From: Mannheimia sp. USDA-ARS-USMARC-1261
GTDB lineage: Bacteria > Pseudomonadota > Gammaproteobacteria > Enterobacterales > Pasteurellaceae
Reading direction: 5' to 3'
Assembly: GCF_000521605.1 (NCBI RefSeq)
Contig: NZ_CP006942.1
Span: forward strand, 2,170,001-2,234,000
DNA: 64,000 nt
Under the pieces are notes generated by a model. That model ran no database searches. It was not told where the DNA came from and saw only the letters and a program-made list of their open reading frames with translations. Below are positions 49,916-59,757 of this stretch, one piece after another (position 1 is the stretch's first letter; every line of letters starts with the position of its first letter). The translations under genes were made by a program, and so were the position numbers.

Positions 49916-51193
49916 ATGGATACTCAAAAACTCTCGCCTGCTGAATTTAAGCAAGCAACAAAATTTGATTCAACTGATTTTGGTTGGGTCATTATGAGTA
50001 TAGGAATGGCTATCGGCGCGGGTATTGTATTCTTACCTGTTCAAGTCGGACTGATGGGAATGTGGGTCTTTTTACTTTCCTCGGTAATTGGCTATCCTGC
50101 AATGTACCTTTTCCAACGTCTTTTCATTAATACTTTAGCAGAATCTCCCGAATGCCGCGACTATCCAACGGTTATCAGTGGGTATTTAGGAAAAAACTGG
50201 GGAGTATTTTTAGGCATACTTTATTTCATTATGTTAGTGATCTGGCTGTTCGTTTACTCTACTGCTATAACGAATGACAGTGCCTCTTATTTACTTACCT
50301 TTGGTGTCACGGATACGCTACTTTCTGAAAACCCTTTTTACGGTCTAATACTAATATGCATTCTAGTTGCACTGTCATCACGAGGGGAACAATTACTCTT
50401 TAAAATCTCTACATTTATGGTGCTAGCCAAACTCTTAGTTGTTGCCGCTTTAGGAGTTGCTATGGTAGGGATGTGGAATTTAAATAATATCGGGGCATTG
50501 CCTCCATTTGGAAAACTGATCAAAGATGCAATTATCACATTACCTTTCACACTCACATCAATTCTATTTTTACAAACACTCAGCCCGATGGTAATTTCTT
50601 ATCGAGCTAAAGAAGTATCACGAGAAGTAGCTCGCTATAAGGCATTACGAGCAATGAATATTGCTTTTGCTATCTTATTTATTACCGTTTTCTTTTATGC
50701 TGTTTCCTTTACTCTCGCAATGGGGAAAGAAGAAGCCTTAAAAGCTTATGAGCAAAACGTTTCTGCATTAGCAATTGCAGCACAATTCTTCCCGGGTAGC
50801 TGGGCAACCTATGTAGGCGTAGCACTCAATATCTTTGCAGTAATGACTGCATTCTTCGGTGTTTATTTAGGATTTAGAGAAGCTACACAAGGGATTATCA
50901 TGAATCTATTATTAAGAAAATTCCCTGCTGAAAAAATCAATCCGAATTATGTACAAAAAGGTATTATGATATTCTCTGTGCTACTCGCTTGGAGTGCCAT
51001 TGTACTTAACGCCCCCGTCTTGAGCTTTACCTCTATTTGTAGCCCGATTTTTGGCTTAGTTGGGTGCTTGATTCCTGCATACCTTGTATATAAAGTACCT
51101 GCGTTATTTAAATATAAAGGCTTAGCACTCAATATTATTATCATCACGGGGATTTTACTGTGCATCTCTCCATTCCTCACATTTTTAGAGTAA
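49916..51193 (+). CDS. HAAAP family amino-acid transporter (CyuP/SdaC-like)
   Basis: 425 residues, about eleven membrane helices. Opening DFGWVIMSIGMAIGAGIVFLPV is the substrate/ion site pattern of the hydroxy/aromatic amino acid permease family. Between the regulator and cyuA with short gaps (29 and 12 bases). By context it imports L-cysteine like E. coli CyuP (YhaO); serine transport (SdaC type) is the alternative. Confidence 0.85.
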   Translation: MDTQKLSPAEFKQATKFDSTDFGWVIMSIGMAIGAGIVFLPVQVGLMGMWVFLLSSVIGYPAMYLFQRLFINTLAESPECRDYPTVISGYLGKNWGVFLGILYFIMLVIWLFVYSTAITNDSASYLLTFGVTDTLLSENPFYGLILICILVALSSRGEQLLFKISTFMVLAKLLVVAALGVAMVGMWNLNNIGALPPFGKLIKDAIITLPFTLTSILFLQTLSPMVISYRAKEVSREVARYKALRAMNIAFAILFITVFFYAVSFTLAMGKEEALKAYEQNVSALAIAAQFFPGSWATYVGVALNIFAVMTAFFGVYLGFREATQGIIMNLLLRKFPAEKINPNYVQKGIMIFSVLLAWSAIVLNAPVLSFTSICSPIFGLVGCLIPAYLVYKVPALFKYKGLALNIIIITGILLCISPFLTFLE

Positions 51194-51205
51194 ATAAGGT
51201 TAGTT

Positions 51206-52507
51206 ATGAACATTCATTGTGAAAAATTGGAACAATCCATTCTTAATGCAGTCAACCACGAAGTAGTACCGGCATTAGGTTGTACCGAGCCGATTTCGCT
51301 TGCCCTTTCCTCTGCGATTGCACGTCAATATTTGGGGCATTTACCGGAGCGTATCGAAGCTAAAGTTTCACCAAATTTAATGAAAAATGGCATGGGTGTT
51401 ACCGTGCCTGGTACAGGAATGGTTGGCTTGCCGATGGCAGCCTCAATCGGTGCAATTGGTGGTGATCCAAATGGTGAATTAGAAGTGTTGAAAAATATTA
51501 CACCAGAACAAGTCGAGCAAGCTAAAACGATGCTTAAAGAGGATAAAGTGTCCGTTTCCATTTTAGAAACCGAGCATATTTTATACTCTGAAGCGACATT
51601 ATTTCATCAATCGGAACGTGTTTGCGTAAGAATTGCCGAACATCATACCAATGTGATTTACATCGAAAAAAACGGGGAAATACTGTTAAGTAAACCTTGT
51701 GCCGTCAATAATGACAACATCACTGATGTCTTTACTGCCCTAACAGCAAAAGATATTTTTGACTTCTCGATGTCTGTCGATTTGGAAAAAATCCGTTTTA
51801 TTGAGCAAGCAGCACAATTAAACACTTCTCTCTCACAAGAAGGGCTAAAAGCGGATTATGGATTACATATCGGACGAACATTACAAAAACAAATCGGATT
51901 AGGTTTAATAAGTGATGATTTACTTAATCGGATTGTAATTGAAACCACTTCAGCCTCTGATGCCAGAATGGGAGGCGCGAGTTTACCAGCCATGAGCAAC
52001 TCCGGCTCTGGTAATCAAGGTATCACTGCGACAATGCCGGTCGTTGTTGTTGCACGCCATTTAAATGTTAGCGAAGAAAAACGGATTCGTGCTCTATTTC
52101 TTTCTCATTTAATGGCAATTTATATTCATAGCAAATTACCTAAATTATCAGCACTGTGTGCGGTAACCACTGCCGCAATGGGAAGCTGTGCAGGTGTTGC
52201 ATGGTTATTAACAGGAAAATTCAAAAATATCAGTATGGCAATCAGTAGTATGATTGGAGATATTAGCGGAATTATCTGTGATGGAGCATCTAACAGCTGT
52301 GCAATGAAGGTTTCCACAAGTGTAACCTCAAGCTACAAGTCCATTCTGATGTCCTTGGATAACAGTCAAGTCACAGGCAATGAAGGCATTGTCGAATACG
52401 ATATCGATCGTTCGATCAATAACCTCTGTAGTATTGCCTCACGCAGTATGCAATACACTGACAAACAAGTGATTGAAATTATGGTAAATAAACCTAAATT
52501 GAAATAA
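51206..52507 (+). CDS. cyuA: L-cysteine desulfidase CyuA (YhaM)
   Basis: 433 residues. Contains PALGCTEPISLALSSA, GTGMVGLPMAASIGAIGG, GSGNQGITATMPV and CDGASNSCAMKVSTS, the conserved cysteines that hold a [4Fe-4S] cluster in this serine-dehydratase-alpha related family. Turns L-cysteine into pyruvate, ammonia and sulfide, allowing use of cysteine under low oxygen. Last gene of the operon; terminator after it. Confidence 0.9.
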   Translation: MNIHCEKLEQSILNAVNHEVVPALGCTEPISLALSSAIARQYLGHLPERIEAKVSPNLMKNGMGVTVPGTGMVGLPMAASIGAIGGDPNGELEVLKNITPEQVEQAKTMLKEDKVSVSILETEHILYSEATLFHQSERVCVRIAEHHTNVIYIEKNGEILLSKPCAVNNDNITDVFTALTAKDIFDFSMSVDLEKIRFIEQAAQLNTSLSQEGLKADYGLHIGRTLQKQIGLGLISDDLLNRIVIETTSASDARMGGASLPAMSNSGSGNQGITATMPVVVVARHLNVSEEKRIRALFLSHLMAIYIHSKLPKLSALCAVTTAAMGSCAGVAWLLTGKFKNISMAISSMIGDISGIICDGASNSCAMKVSTSVTSSYKSILMSLDNSQVTGNEGIVEYDIDRSINNLCSIASRSMQYTDKQVIEIMVNKPKLK

Positions 52508-52530
52508 TCGTTTTGTAAAACTCTCGATCA

Positions 52531-52558
52531 AAAAGACCGCTTGCAAGCAGTCTTTTTT
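52531..52558 (+). terminator. Terminator after cyuA from inverted uptake-signal-like arms
   Basis: AAAAGACCGCTT-GC-AAGCAGTCTTTTTT; one mismatch in the stem (GACCGC/GCAGTC). Confidence 0.8.
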
Positions 52559-52569
52559 CTGGAAAATTT

Positions 52570-52594
52570 GGTATAGTGGACAAAATTGAGTCTG
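52570..52594 (+). repeat. Left terminal inverted repeat of the IS
   Basis: 22 inner bases are identical to the right end; flanked by the target duplication GAAAATTT. Confidence 0.9.
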
Positions 52595-52646
52595 TAAATT
52601 AGGTTAAAACCTTGTAATATAAGGCTTTAACCTACTTTTTATAAAA

Positions 52647-53554
52647 ATGCCTAAAAAATTGCATTTTCTGCTCATCTTTTAATCTCAAAAAATACGGTAA
52701 AATTAACGGTATCCAACGCTATAAATGCCTTGATTGTAACCGTAACTTTGTCGCATCTAAGCGACTTAATTCCGAAGAAATTTGGTTTAAGTACAGTTCT
52801 CAAAAACAAACGATTCAACAACTTGCTTTTGAATACCAATGTTCTGAACGGACGATTAGAAGGCATCTCGAAAAAGCGACAAAAGCCGAGCAAAAATCTC
52901 TTCCTCAAACAGTAAATATCGTGATGGATACCACTCACTTTAAACAACGTTTTGCTGTACTTATCCTAATGGATTCCTTATCTTTAAAGCCGATTTATTT
53001 TCGCTTTATTTCTGCGGAGAAAAATCAATATTATTTTGACGCTATCTCAGCGTTAATTGAAAAAGGAATTAACATTCAATCAATTACCTGTGATGGAAGA
53101 AGAGGATTATTAAATGCTTACCCCAATATTCCTACCCAAATGTGCCACTTTCATCAAATCGGGCGAGGTATTTTTTATTTAACAAAATCACCAAAATCAG
53201 AGGCAGGAAAAGAGCTACTATCGCTTTATTACTCACTTAAATTTCAAACACAAGGAACACTTACTCTAGCCCTATCTGTATGGTTAAATAAACATAAAGG
53301 TTATTTCAATGAACGTTCTGCAACCAACCCAAAACGATTTAAACATAAGCGATTACGGAGTGCTTATTGGATTAAAACGTAGCATAAACTATCTATTTAC
53401 CTATCAAGCGTATCCCGAGTTAAACATTGCACATACAACCAACTTGGTGGAGTCATTTTTTAGACAAATGAAAGTCAAATTAGTGCCACATCAAGGACTA
53501 ACTGATGAACATAAGATGATGTTTATAAAGGATTTTGTTTGCCAAAAGAGTTGA
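52647..53554 (+). pseudogene. IS1249-like transposase with two frameshifts
   Basis: Reading through shifts gives about 300 residues: zinc-ribbon start (CIFCSSFNLKKYGKING, YKCLDCNRNFV), HTH (QTIQQLAFEYQCSERTIRRHL), DDE catalytic part (IVMDTTHFKQRF, ITCDGRRGLLNAYP, MCHFHQIGRGIFYL) and the end AHTTNLVESFFRQMKVKL with QGLTDEHK. First shift: the ATG at 52647 is out of frame because of A6 at 52652-52657 where A5 fits. Second: near 53365-53385, between RSAYW and LKRSINYLF. Neither fragment alone would be active. Confidence 0.85.
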
Positions 53555-53609
53555 AAATAAAGCCATAGCAGACTCAAAAATGTCCACTATGGCTAGTTCA
53601 TTGGGAAAT

Positions 53610-53634
53610 CAGACTCAATTTTGTCCACTATCCC
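53610..53634 (-). repeat. Right terminal inverted repeat of the IS
   Basis: Mate of 52570-52594; followed by the second GAAAATTT. Confidence 0.9.
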
Positions 53635-53648
53635 GAAAATTTTACAAG

Positions 53649-55715
53649 TTATTGTAATAGCGAGATGTCTGCCACTTGCAGGAACAAACCTTGCAACGTG
53701 CTTAAAATCGCTAAGCGGTTTTGACGCAGTTTTTGATCTTCGGCATTGACCATTACGCCGTCAAAGAACGCATCGACCGGTTGACGTAAGTTCGCAAGTT
53801 TATCAAGCACCGCGGTGTAGTCGCCGTTAGCAATCAACGGTTGAACTTCGGTTCTTAACGCTAACACGCTTTCCGCCAACGCTTTTTCTGCCGGCTCAAC
53901 GCAAGCGGTCAAATCGATTTCGCCAATTGCAATATCCGCTTTCGCGAGAATGTTGCTGACACGTTTGTTCGCTGCGGCTAGGGCTTCGGCACTGTCTAAT
54001 TCACGGAAGTGCGACACCGCACGCACACGAGCGTCAAAATCTGCTGGGCGAGTTGGGCGGCGGGCAAGCACAGATTGGATGACATCCACCGCAATGCCTT
54101 CGCTCTCATACCACGCACGGAAACGACCGAGCATAAAGTCCACCACTTCGCTCACCACGTTTTGGTTAGTGAGTTTATCGCCAAATAATTTTGCTGATTT
54201 TTCGACTAAATCCGTTAAATCAAGCGGTAAATTTTTCTCCACAATAATACGCAGAGAACCTAATGCCGCACGGCGTAGGGCGAACGGGTCGGCACTGCCT
54301 TTTGGTGCTTGCCCGATACCGAAAATCCCCGTGAGCGTGTCGAATTTATCCGCCAATGCCACCGAGCAAGCCACGAGGCTGTTCGGCAAGTTGTCGCCCG
54401 CAAAACGTGGCATATATTGTTCATTCAACGCCACTGCCACTTCTTCATCTTCGCCATCGTGACGGGCATAGTGCATACCCATTACGCCTTGGGTGTCGGT
54501 AAATTCAAACACCATATTGGTCATCAAGTCGCATTTTGACAGCAAGCCGGCACGTTTTGCTTTGGTTTGATCTGCACCGATTTGTGCCGCAATTTCACCC
54601 GCTAACGCTTCAATGCGAGCTGTTTTGTCACGCAATGTGCCGAGCTGTTGTTGGAACAACACGGTTTCAAGGCGTGGTAATTGGTCTTCTAATTTTTGTT
54701 TTAAGTCAGTTTTGAAGAAGAATTCCGCATCAGTCAAACGTGGGCGAACCACTTTTTCGTTACCTTCGATGATTTTGCTTGGGTCGTCCGGATTGATGTT
54801 CGACACAAAAATAAAGTGCGGTAACAATTTGCCGTCTTTGTCGTAAATCGGGAAGTATTTTTGGTCGCCTTTCATCGTATAAACCAACGCTTCCGCAGGC
54901 ACGGCTAAGAAACGTTCTTCAAATTTGGCGGTAAGTACGTTTGGATACTCAACCAGAGATGTTACTTCGTCCAGCAAATCTTCTTCAATATCCGCCACGC
55001 CGCCCAAAGCGGTCGCTTTTTCTTGGGATTTTGCAAGGATTAACGCTTTACGCTCATTGAAATCCGCCACCACAGAACCACGATCTTTCAGCAGTTGTGG
55101 GTATTGATCCGCATTGTCAATTTGGAACTCACGTTCACCTAAGAAACGGTGACCACGAATGGTACGGCCGCTCGCTACGCCTAAAATTTCGCCTTCAATC
55201 AGCTCCGCACCGAATAAAAGGGTAACGGTATGCACCGGACGCACGAACTGCTCGCTCTTATCGCCCCAACGCATTGTTTTTGGAATTGGCAAATTCGCCA
55301 GTGATTTAGCGATAATATCGACCAACAGATTTTTAGTCGGCTGACCTTCAATCACCGCACGATGCACCAGCCATTCGCCTTTGTCGGTTGCAATACGCTC
55401 GGCTTGCTCAACCGTGATGCCACAGCCTTTCGCCCAGCCTTCCGCCGCCTTAGTCGGCTTGCCTTCGGCATCAAACGCCGCCGACACCGCTGGGCCACGT
55501 TTCTCGATTTCTTTGCTCGGTTGAGCGTCCGCCAAACCCAGCACCTTCACCGCCAAACGGCGAGGGGCAGCAAACCATTCGACTTTCTCGAAAGTAAGCC
55601 CTGCTTGGGTCAGCTCTTGTTCAACATTCTCCGCAAATGCGGTCGCTAATTTTTTGAGTGCCTTCGGTGGCAACTCTTCTGTGCCGATCTCGGCAAGGAA
55701 GTTTTGTGTTGTCAT
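53649..55715 (-). CDS. glyS: Glycyl-tRNA synthetase subunit beta
   Basis: 688 residues, normal length. Opens [22 protein letters not shown] and ends with a DALR-like anticodon-binding region ([28 protein letters not shown]). Works as alpha2beta2 with GlyQ. Its usual place is directly after glyQ; here a restriction-modification pair and a broken small gene lie between, the M gene stop being 17 bases upstream of the glyS ATG. The region just past its stop has been hit by an IS, so its own terminator may be displaced. Confidence 0.97.
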   Translation of the reverse strand: MTTQNFLAEIGTEELPPKALKKLATAFAENVEQELTQAGLTFEKVEWFAAPRRLAVKVLGLADAQPSKEIEKRGPAVSAAFDAEGKPTKAAEGWAKGCGITVEQAERIATDKGEWLVHRAVIEGQPTKNLLVDIIAKSLANLPIPKTMRWGDKSEQFVRPVHTVTLLFGAELIEGEILGVASGRTIRGHRFLGEREFQIDNADQYPQLLKDRGSVVADFNERKALILAKSQEKATALGGVADIEEDLLDEVTSLVEYPNVLTAKFEERFLAVPAEALVYTMKGDQKYFPIYDKDGKLLPHFIFVSNINPDDPSKIIEGNEKVVRPRLTDAEFFFKTDLKQKLEDQLPRLETVLFQQQLGTLRDKTARIEALAGEIAAQIGADQTKAKRAGLLSKCDLMTNMVFEFTDTQGVMGMHYARHDGEDEEVAVALNEQYMPRFAGDNLPNSLVACSVALADKFDTLTGIFGIGQAPKGSADPFALRRAALGSLRIIVEKNLPLDLTDLVEKSAKLFGDKLTNQNVVSEVVDFMLGRFRAWYESEGIAVDVIQSVLARRPTRPADFDARVRAVSHFRELDSAEALAAANKRVSNILAKADIAIGEIDLTACVEPAEKALAESVLALRTEVQPLIANGDYTAVLDKLANLRQPVDAFFDGVMVNAEDQKLRQNRLAILSTLQGLFLQVADISLLQ

Positions 55716-55732
55716 TTTGTTTCTCTATAAAT

Positions 55733-56662
55733 TTATCTAGATAAATAATCAGGTTTTGTTTCAAAAAGTTTTAATTGCACATTATGATTTTTTATAGGAA
55801 GTTCATTTTCTATATGGTTAAAATTACTTACTATAGCTTCTACCATAGGATTACGATTTTTTTCTTTTGCTCCAATATGGTAAAAATGCTCTCTATTCTT
55901 TATATCAAATTTCTTCCAAAATATATCAATATATTGATTTGTACGATAATCATTGTGATCCCAAGTAGATAATATAAAACGGGCTGGAGTATTTTTTAAA
56001 ATATCAAATAAATCACACTCATCTTCTTCAGACCATGAATTAAAGTAATCTACATGTCTGTCAATATAAGGGGGATCGCAATAAACTATATCTTGTTCTT
56101 TCGCCATTGAGATGGTTGTCCTAAAATCTTGACAAATAAATTCAAAATCTTTGATTTTTAACAACTCTTCAATAAATGAAATCTGATTTATTATTTTTGT
56201 AACATAAGCCTGTGCAAATCTATTTGGCTTTCTGCAAAAAGGTACATTGAACTCACCTTTACGATTAAATCTGATCATTCCATTAAAACAAGATCTATTT
56301 AAGAATAAAAAATCAAGTGGCGATTTCTTATCGTTAAATCTATCTCTAATATAGTAATAATGATTTTCTCCATTCTCTAATAATAAGTTCCCTTCTCTAA
56401 TCAAGAACTCTTTAGCAATAAATGAAGATATACTACCATTAGAAATAGACTTGTAAAAATTTATTAAATGAGGATTTGTATCACAAAGTATCGCCTTTTT
56501 AGGTGCCAAATTAAAAGCAACAGCCCCTGTTCCCATAAATGGCTCAATCCATGTTCCATTAAAATTAGGGGGAATATACTCTGAAATCCAAGGTATAAGT
56601 TTAGTTTTAATTCCTTGAGATTTGATAGGTGGAACACTAACTTTCATTTTTGTTATTTCCAT
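55733..56662 (-). CDS. EcoRV-type N6-adenine DNA methyltransferase
   Basis: 309 residues, D12 class, alpha-type order. Motif [18 protein letters not shown] (about 38-51); catalytic motif IV: YCDPPY at 194-199; further blocks [43 protein letters not shown] and HVDYFNSW are those of M.EcoRV. Predicted to methylate the first A of GATATC and protect from the endonuclease upstream. Overlaps the endonuclease gene by 26 bases; ATG 56647 is an alternative start with an 11-base overlap. AT-rich codons unlike glyS and glyQ, pointing to acquisition. Confidence 0.9.
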   Translation of the reverse strand: MEITKMKVSVPPIKSQGIKTKLIPWISEYIPPNFNGTWIEPFMGTGAVAFNLAPKKAILCDTNPHLINFYKSISNGSISSFIAKEFLIREGNLLLENGENHYYYIRDRFNDKKSPLDFLFLNRSCFNGMIRFNRKGEFNVPFCRKPNRFAQAYVTKIINQISFIEELLKIKDFEFICQDFRTTISMAKEQDIVYCDPPYIDRHVDYFNSWSEEDECDLFDILKNTPARFILSTWDHNDYRTNQYIDIFWKKFDIKNREHFYHIGAKEKNRNPMVEAIVSNFNHIENELPIKNHNVQLKLFETKPDYLSR

Positions 56663-57485
56663 TACTCCTATTGTTTTTATTAACTATTAAATCAACATCT
56701 CCTTTTCTATATTGCACAAAATCTTTTAAATTTGTTATTGTTTTATATTTATTATTTTGTTTGATTTGTATCTTTTTATAGTTTATCCAATAGTCATCGA
56801 ACCATTCTTCCCCTAATTTAGAGAACATCCCATTTCCATTAATAATATCCTCTATATTATTTATACTTCCTATATTTGCAGTATTGCCACTTCCTGATTT
56901 ATCACTAGCAATTTTCCATTTCTCAACCACAAAGAATTGGAAATTAGCAATAACAGATGAAATGGATTTTAATTTATCTAATGTGTAGATCTTAGTTTCA
57001 TCTATATCTCTTGACGAAGTTCTATCATAAATGATACCTAGGCAATAATGTCCTTTATAGCTGTTGTATGGAAATTGAATGTTTTTAGTGCTTTGTCTAT
57101 CGGTAAAATAAGCTCCATGGGAACCTAATGTAAATCCATTGCATAAGTAGGGCTTTTTAGGATTTCTATAGGTGGTTTTAAAATCAACTGCAAATCGAAT
57201 ATTCTCATCAGATTTAGAAACAAAAGATATGTCAGGATAATAGTTTTGATGTTCAGGTAATACAATCTTATAGTCATTCTCTTCTGCAAACTTTAGGATT
57301 AAAGGAAAAAGATGTATTTCTAAAACTTTAGATACAATCTTTGTATCAGCAGAGATTGTATAGATATTTTTATAAGTATCTATAAACCCTTTTATTGACC
57401 ATTTCCCATCGTCATCAGAAATTTTTTGTTGTAATGTAGATACAAAGGTCTGTAATGCTTTTTCAAAAACTTGTTTGGTTTTCAT
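56637..57485 (-). CDS. EcoRV-like type II restriction endonuclease
   Basis: 282 residues against about 245 in R.EcoRV; the surplus is a C-terminal Asn/Lys-rich tail. Catalytic PD...DxK: D85 in NYYPDISF, D101 and K103 in [11 protein letters not shown]; an upstream Glu (E56) matches the EcoRV helix Glu. The Q-loop residues QN (80-81) and the recognition loop GSGNTAN (198-204) match EcoRV QN and GSGNTTN, and STKNI (132-136) matches its NTKNI. So GATATC is the likely target, cut to blunt ends. AT-rich. Ten bases after the small frameshifted gene; no controller gene seen. Confidence 0.88.
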   Translation of the reverse strand: MKTKQVFEKALQTFVSTLQQKISDDDGKWSIKGFIDTYKNIYTISADTKIVSKVLEIHLFPLILKFAEENDYKIVLPEHQNYYPDISFVSKSDENIRFAVDFKTTYRNPKKPYLCNGFTLGSHGAYFTDRQSTKNIQFPYNSYKGHYCLGIIYDRTSSRDIDETKIYTLDKLKSISSVIANFQFFVVEKWKIASDKSGSGNTANIGSINNIEDIINGNGMFSKLGEEWFDDYWINYKKIQIKQNNKYKTITNLKDFVQYRKGDVDLIVNKNNRSNGNNKNES

Positions 57486-57495
57486 TTAATTATCT

Positions 57496-57668
57496 CTATT
57501 TATAACAACAGCTTTCGCCAACTTCTTGCTTATGTTTTGCTAGCCACTCTGAATAAAGTTCCATTTGGCTTGCATATGAATCTTCGAAAGATTGAATTAA
57601 CTGTGAAATTTCGTTCACAAATTTAGTATGGGCATTAGCTATAACAAGATAATTTTTGTCTCACCCAT
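57496..57668 (-). pseudogene. Small gene with a frameshift between the glutaredoxin-like and restriction genes
   Basis: From ATG 57668 the frame reads MGETK then stops after ILL; with one added A in the run at ACAAAAATT it continues NYLVIANAHTKFVNEISQLI, QSFEDSYASQMELY and SEWLAKHKQEVGESCCYK. About 57 residues, helical, ending in two Cys. I do not recognise it; it may be the small gene found between glyQ and glyS in relatives. A GTG inside could start a 41-residue version. Confidence 0.5.
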
Positions 57669-57711
57669 TGTTATCTCATTTTGCAAAATTTCCGCTAAAT
57701 TTAACCGCTTG

Positions 57712-57972
57712 TTAGCCAAAAATCCCTTTTAATTCAGCCAAATCTAACACCACTTTATCCCCTTCCAACAGCAACGCCGGAATGCCAATATAGCCGTTAG
57801 CTTTGGCGTTATCAAATGCGGGGTGGCTGTCACGCAGGCGTAAAAACGGTTTTAGGGTTGAACCGCCTTTGGTAATGTCGCACTCGTCAAATTTCATGCC
57901 CAAACGTTCTAATTCTGCGACAAATGGGGCGGTGTCAGGACACCAGTGGGCGAAATATAAAATCGGTTTCAT
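57712..57972 (-). CDS. Glutaredoxin-like protein
   Basis: 86 residues. Thioredoxin-like fold with active site HWCPDT in the place of CPYC (only the first Cys kept), a cis-Pro segment GYIGIPALLLEGDKVV and C-terminal helix. A one-Cys glutaredoxin-like protein; redox partner unknown. Lies between glyQ and the restriction genes in the same direction, after a short palindrome (57987), and is probably part of the original glyQ-glyS operon. Confidence 0.8.
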   Translation of the reverse strand: MKPILYFAHWCPDTAPFVAELERLGMKFDECDITKGGSTLKPFLRLRDSHPAFDNAKANGYIGIPALLLEGDKVVLDLAELKGIFG

Positions 57973-57986
57973 TATAAATCCCTATC

Positions 57987-58014
57987 GTAGGGGCGAATTG
58001 CAATTCGCCCCTAC
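57987..58014. repeat. Perfect 28-bp palindrome, GTAGGGG family
   Basis: GTAGGGGCGAATTG then its exact reverse complement CAATTCGCCCCTAC, then ATTTAT. Between glyQ and the glutaredoxin-like gene. Confidence 0.85.
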
Positions 58015-58028
58015 ATTTATCGCACAAA

Positions 58029-58937
58029 TTATTTTTTACAACCTGGGAACCCTAACGCTTCACGGCTCGCATAGTACGCTTCGGCAACACCTTTGGTTAA
58101 GGCACGAATGCGTAAGATATAGCGTTGGCGTTCAGTTACCGAAATTGCTTTGCGAGCGTCTAACAAGTTAAAGCTGTGAGCCGCTTTTAAGATGCGTTCG
58201 TAAGCCGGCAGCGGTAACGGTTTTTCTAAGCCTAACAGGTATTGTGCCTCTTTTTCGTACTGTTCGAAACATTGGAATAAGAAATCCACATCGGCGTATT
58301 CGAAGTTGTAGGTGGATTGCTCCACTTCGTTTTGGTGGAACACATCGCCGTAGGTGGTTTTGCCCAGTTCGCCGTCAGACCAAACAAGGTCATACACCGA
58401 ATCCACGCCTTGAATATACATCGCCAAACGCTCTAAGCCGTAGGTAATTTCGCCTGTTACCGGCTTACATTCTAAGCCGCCGACTTGTTGGAAGTAGGTA
58501 AATTGGGTAACTTCCATACCGTTCAACCACACTTCCCAACCTAAACCCCACGCACCCAGTGTTGGGTTTTCCCAGTTGTCTTCCACGAAACGGATGTCGT
58601 TTTGGGTTGGGTCGAAGCCAAGCATTTTCAGGCTCTCAAGGTAAAGTTCTTGAATGTTGTCCGGCGACGGTTTGATCACGACTTGGAATTGGTAGTAGTG
58701 TTGCAGGCGGTTCGGGTTTTCGCCATAGCGACCGTCTGTCGGACGGCGGGACGGTTGCACATAGGCAAACGCCATCGGCTCAGGACCTAATGCACGCAAA
58801 CAGGTCATCGGGTGCGAAGTACCTGCCCCCACTTCCATATCAAAAGGTTGAACCACAGTACAACCTTTGCTTGCCCAGTAATCTTGCAGGGCTAAAATCA
58901 TTCCTTGGAAAGTTTTTACATTAAATTTTTCGCTCAT
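58029..58937 (-). CDS. glyQ: Glycyl-tRNA synthetase subunit alpha
   Basis: 302 residues. [59 protein letters not shown] and [24 protein letters not shown] are the class II aminoacyl-tRNA synthetase alpha-subunit motifs. Partners GlyS, whose gene is 2.3 kb downstream. Start ATG 58937 after AGTAAATAGTAATG-type leader. Confidence 0.97.
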   Translation of the reverse strand: MSEKFNVKTFQGMILALQDYWASKGCTVVQPFDMEVGAGTSHPMTCLRALGPEPMAFAYVQPSRRPTDGRYGENPNRLQHYYQFQVVIKPSPDNIQELYLESLKMLGFDPTQNDIRFVEDNWENPTLGAWGLGWEVWLNGMEVTQFTYFQQVGGLECKPVTGEITYGLERLAMYIQGVDSVYDLVWSDGELGKTTYGDVFHQNEVEQSTYNFEYADVDFLFQCFEQYEKEAQYLLGLEKPLPLPAYERILKAAHSFNLLDARKAISVTERQRYILRIRALTKGVAEAYYASREALGFPGCKK

Positions 58938-59045
58938 TACTATTTACTCTTTAATTTGAAAAACGGTAGAAAAATGCTGGTTATTATAGCCTGTAAGCGG
59001 TCATTTTTTGGGATTTTTTTGCAAAAATTTTATAAAAGCGGTTTT

Positions 59046-59059
59046 ATGATGTAAATCAA
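59046..59059 (+). promoter_or_regulatory. FNR-like site upstream of the tor genes
   Basis: ATGATGTAAATCAA, one mismatch from TTGATNNNNATCAA. With a -10-like TAAGAT at 59081 its centre would be about 41 bases before the start, the FNR activating position; fits an anaerobic respiratory operon. Confidence 0.65.
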
Positions 59060-59124
59060 CACTTTTTTGCTCAATTTGTGTAAGATATAACCTAGTTTTC
59101 TTGTCTGATTTAAGTGTGGGGTTT

Positions 59125-59745
59125 ATGATGAAATCATTATCGAAAATCGTTCTCTACCTATTGGGGTTACTCACGCCAATACTCTCTTTTGCCAGCCCAA
59201 CAAGTTACACCACTGAAATTATCCCCTTATTTGCCGATAAAAATTTAACGCAAAAAATCGGTCAGTTAAAAGCAGGAGCTGAAATTAAGCTAGTGCAAAC
59301 AACGGCAAAAGCCTCCGAAATTGAGCTAAATTTATGGCGAAAAACTAAAGGCTTCGGGCGAATTTGGTATCACGATTTTGCTAAAAATATTACCGATGCT
59401 GTCTTTGAAAAATCTTTTATCAGCAATAACCCACCATTAGATATTTTGGCAGATAAAGAAGATCCGAACACAGGCTTAATCTGGCAGAGGGTAAAAATGA
59501 AAGTATGGGTGGAAAATTCAGAATTTACCCAAGATTTAACTGATTTCTGGGCAAACGCACAAAATACTTATAAAACGGAGTGTAGTGTTTGCCACAAACA
59601 GCGTGATACCAAAATGCACGATGCAAACGAATGGATTGCTGTATTTAACGGTATGGTTGGCTTTACTGATATGGATGAAGCCACGCAGAAACAAGTGCTT
59701 CGCTATCTTCAAATGAATGCTTCTGATGCCAATTCCACAAAATAG
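59125..59745 (+). CDS. TorC C-terminal-domain-like monohaem cytochrome c
   Basis: 206 residues from ATG 59125 (after GTGGGG; ATG 59128 also possible). Signal peptide ending LSFASP. About 25-130 is an SH3-like/beta region (PLFADKNLTQKIGQLKAGAEIKLV, FEKSFISNN); the C-terminal part has a single haem site CSVCH (near 160) and GMVGFTDMDEATQKQVLRYLQ. This equals the C-terminal domain of TorC/TorY only; the N-terminal NapC-like membrane tetrahaem part is missing. Upstream of the TorA-type gene by 12 bases, so it should pass electrons to it, but its quinol-side donor is not encoded here. Confidence 0.82.
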   Translation: MMKSLSKIVLYLLGLLTPILSFASPTSYTTEIIPLFADKNLTQKIGQLKAGAEIKLVQTTAKASEIELNLWRKTKGFGRIWYHDFAKNITDAVFEKSFISNNPPLDILADKEDPNTGLIWQRVKMKVWVENSEFTQDLTDFWANAQNTYKTECSVCHKQRDTKMHDANEWIAVFNGMVGFTDMDEATQKQVLRYLQMNASDANSTK

Positions 59746-59757
59746 AGAGGAAAGATT

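Larger units (their letters stand above)
52570..53634 (+). mobile_element. IS1249-like insertion sequence (IS256 group)
   Basis: 1065 bases bounded by 25-bp inverted repeats differing at one base: GGTATAGTGGACAAAATTGA at the left and GGGATAGTGGACAAAATTGA read inward from the right, both continuing GTCTG. Directly outside are two copies of GAAAATTT (52562-52569, 53635-53642), an 8-bp target duplication. Inserted between cyuA and the 3' end of glyS, six bases past the glyS stop. A further degenerate copy of the right end lies inside (53569-53590). Confidence 0.88.

Noticed and set aside
57590..57615. CRP-N type site TGTGA...TCACA near the endonuclease
   Set aside because: The half sites are eight bases apart instead of six and lie inside the small broken gene.
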